From contig JAMCZP010000360.1 of the NCBI GenBank assembly GCA_023485185.1, positions 1 to 6,016 on the forward strand: 6,016 bases of DNA. Direction: 5' to 3'. This document shows, one piece after another, positions 4,782 through 6,016 of this stretch. The first letter of the stretch is position 1, and each line of letters starts with the position of its first letter. A model generated the notes under the pieces. The model was not told where the DNA came from, ran no database searches, and worked only from the letters and a program-made list of their open reading frames with translations. A program made the translations under genes and the position numbers. The stretch is from Gammaproteobacteria bacterium. Lineage in GTDB: Bacteria > Pseudomonadota > Gammaproteobacteria > Pseudomonadales > Halomonadaceae.

Positions 4782-5744
4782 CTATCCGCCCACCACCTCA
4801 GCAAAGTGGCCCGCTTTATCCAAGGTGTATTCGCCAAAATCCCGCGCCAGGTAAAGCGAACCTGAATAGACACGCTGGGCCTCTTTGCGGATGTCCTCAA
4901 TGGAAGGCGAGGCAAGGGGGTGGAGCTGATAACGGGGGCTAAAGTGCGTCAGCACCAAGTTGGGTAGCTGTACCGATTCGGCAAACGCGGCGACAAGCTT
5001 GGCGTAGCTATGCCCCACATCACCGGCCTTCTGAGCCATCTCCTCGGTGTAGGTGGCTTCATGCACCAGCACCTGGGCGCCCGCGCAGGCATCAAACAAC
5101 AAGTCAGGCTGGTCATTGTCCCCAGCAACCACCACTTTTCTCGGTTTGTGTTTGAAGATCAGGTAGTCATGGCTTTTTAAAAGCTCACCCTCAAACTCAA
5201 CATCAAACCCTTGCTTCAACTGACCCCACAATGGCCCTCTCGGAATCCCCTTCTGCGCTAGCTTATCTACGTCCAAAGCGGCGTCGACCTTTGTCTCCGT
5301 AAACCCATAAGCATAGGACGGCGCACGGTGTGAAAGTCTGAACGTGGTAACCGTGATGCTCTCAAACTCAACGCTGGGCAGCTCGTCCGAGTCGATAAAC
5401 TCCAGTGCAAAAGGTAAACATAGCTGCGTGGCCTCACAGGTGGTATCCAACCACGCCTTGATGCCTGCAGGCGCCACAATGGTCAGCGGCGCTTTCCGGC
5501 CACCCATTCCCGCACTCGCCAGTATGCCCGGCAGCCCATAGCAGTGGTCGCCGTGTACGTGGGTAATAAAGATGGCTTTCAGTGAATGGAACGACAGCTT
5601 CGTGTGCAAAACCTGGTGCTGGGTGCCCTCACCACAATCGATCAGGTACCAGTCCTTGCCTTTGCTTTCTCGTAAAGCGATGCCGGAAACGTTTCTAGTT
5701 TTGGTGGGGACTCCGGCGGAGGTGCCTAGGAACAGTAAATTCAT
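4782..5744 (-). CDS. rnz: Ribonuclease Z (RNase BN/ElaC type), tRNA 3'-processing endonuclease
   Basis: This is a 320-residue metallo-beta-lactamase-fold nuclease, the RNase Z/RNase BN that trims tRNA 3' ends. The length is normal for the short form. It opens LLFLGTSAGVPTKTRNVSG with the PTKTRN loop (13-18). The zinc site HVHGDH is at 62-67 (His62, His64, Asp66, His67). The other ligands are His139 in RLSHR, Asp209 in AGDND and His267 in LTHFS. HEATY (228-232) and GHSYA (244-248) are family blocks, and the tRNA-binding arm is visible around GIPRGPLWGQLKQG (166-179). All catalytic residues are present. The ATG at 5744 has only a weak upstream purine stretch (GAGCAAG). No clear promoter was found. 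It is transcribed toward the vapB remnant. Confidence 0.95.
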   Translation of the reverse strand: MNLLFLGTSAGVPTKTRNVSGIALRESKGKDWYLIDCGEGTQHQVLHTKLSFHSLKAIFITHVHGDHCYGLPGILASAGMGGRKAPLTIVAPAGIKAWLDTTCEATQLCLPFALEFIDSDELPSVEFESITVTTFRLSHRAPSYAYGFTETKVDAALDVDKLAQKGIPRGPLWGQLKQGFDVEFEGELLKSHDYLIFKHKPRKVVVAGDNDQPDLLFDACAGAQVLVHEATYTEEMAQKAGDVGHSYAKLVAAFAESVQLPNLVLTHFSPRYQLHPLASPSIEDIRKEAQRVYSGSLYLARDFGEYTLDKAGHFAEVVGG

Positions 5745-5909
5745 ATCTTGCTCGTGATCCCACTTTAAGACCTAGGTGGTGAACTACCAGTCAGCTAAAT
5801 TTAAGGATGAGTGCTTTTACGATCATGGTTAAGCGTACATTTATGCAGTTGAGGCTTGCCTACATACAGCAAGCTTGCCCGATGCAGTTTGCTGCTATAG
5901 CATTTAGCA
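5745..5909. other. Intergenic region upstream of rnz
   Basis: There is no convincing gene here. It contains a hairpin-forming stretch CTAGGTGGTGAACTACCAG (about 5772-5790), a perfect 10-bp palindrome GCAAGCTTGC (5869-5878) and ATGCAGTT twice (5843-5850 and 5882-5889). The rnz promoter presumably lies here on the minus strand, but I cannot pick out its boxes. Confidence 0.4.
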
Positions 5910-6016
5910 CCTAACCCGGATTTCTCACAGGGTATAAAAGAAAGCGGCTGAAAGTGCTATGATTTCAAGAACCTAACCAATCCATCAAGCACCAACAGCC
6001 GCTTCCAAAATGGTAC
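5910..6016 (+). mobile_element. Possible left end of an insertion sequence (IS1380-like?), running off the window
   Basis: From 5910 the sequence CCTAACCCGGATTTCTCAC looks like an IS terminus to me; IS1380-family ends begin with CC. It is followed by a TATAAA box (5933-5938), a long fold-back and an ATG at 6010 close to the window edge, as expected of a transposase leader. I cannot see the other end, a target duplication or enough transposase to identify the family. The assignment rests on memory and layout. Confidence 0.35.
5942..6004. repeat. Long fold-back hairpin, 17-bp arms
   Basis: Arms 5942-5958 (AAGCGGCTGAAAGTGCT) and 5988-6004 (AGCACCAACAGCCGCTT) are reverse complements at 14 of 17 positions: 9 pairs, a 3-base internal mismatch, then 5 pairs. 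The loop is 29 bases. The hairpin ends 5 bases before an ATG at 6010, so in RNA it would lie over or just upstream of that gene's ribosome binding region. Confidence 0.6.

Noticed and set aside
5807..5914. A 35-codon ORF starting MSAFTIMVKR upstream of rnz on the plus strand.
   Set aside because: It has no proper ribosome binding site spacing and no recognisable family, and it runs into the possible IS end. It is short enough to be chance.

Overview
The window looks like chromosomal DNA from a moderately halophilic gammaproteobacterium, with Halomonas or a relative as my best guess. This rests on acid-rich proteins, a fairly GC-rich codon style in the flanking genes, an RNase BN/ElaC-type ribonuclease Z, and gammaproteobacterial-looking toxin-antitoxin (TA) genes. 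It is an inference, because no marker gene is present. The flanking genes (MetX-like hydrolase, FrnE, RNase Z) are clearly more GC-rich than the stretch around 1430-2450, which holds two TA modules and looks acquired.

Layout. Positions 2-1099 (+) hold a MetX-like alpha/beta hydrolase whose 5' end lies outside the window, closed by a perfect 12-bp hairpin at 1106-1135. Positions 1138-1709 (-) hold a complete type II higB-higA module (toxin first). Positions 1891-2453 (+) hold a complete ccdA-ccdB module. The two modules are back to back and share a 181-bp control region. In it the higB promoter encloses a 19-bp near-palindrome and should give an almost leaderless mRNA, and the ccdA promoter encloses two copies of ATGCGCA 12 bp apart. 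Next come three genes on the minus strand. In transcription order they are a FrnE/DsbA-like thiol oxidoreductase (4485-3832), a DUF1330 protein (3700-3410) and a TauE/SafE-family membrane transporter (3340-2591).

Between the FrnE gene and rnz, on the plus strand, is a 43-residue ORF at 4588-4719. I read it as a VapB antitoxin that has lost its central DNA-binding part in frame but kept its N-terminal tip, its toxin-binding C-terminus and a strong ribosome binding site. The partner vapC is gone except for a possible few-codon relic. This is the third TA locus, complete or broken, in about 3.6 kb. Ribonuclease Z (5744-4782, -) follows. The right edge (about 5910-6016) carries what may be the left end of an insertion sequence, with a long fold-back hairpin.

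Together the window reads as a small accessory island of TA modules, one decayed, plus transport and redox genes, set between core genes and bordered by a possible insertion element. No CRISPR array, tRNA, rRNA or integron attC site was recognised. Apart from the vapB remnant every gene is of a known family. The unusual points are the regulatory architecture of the two divergent TA modules and the VapB 'mini-antitoxin'.
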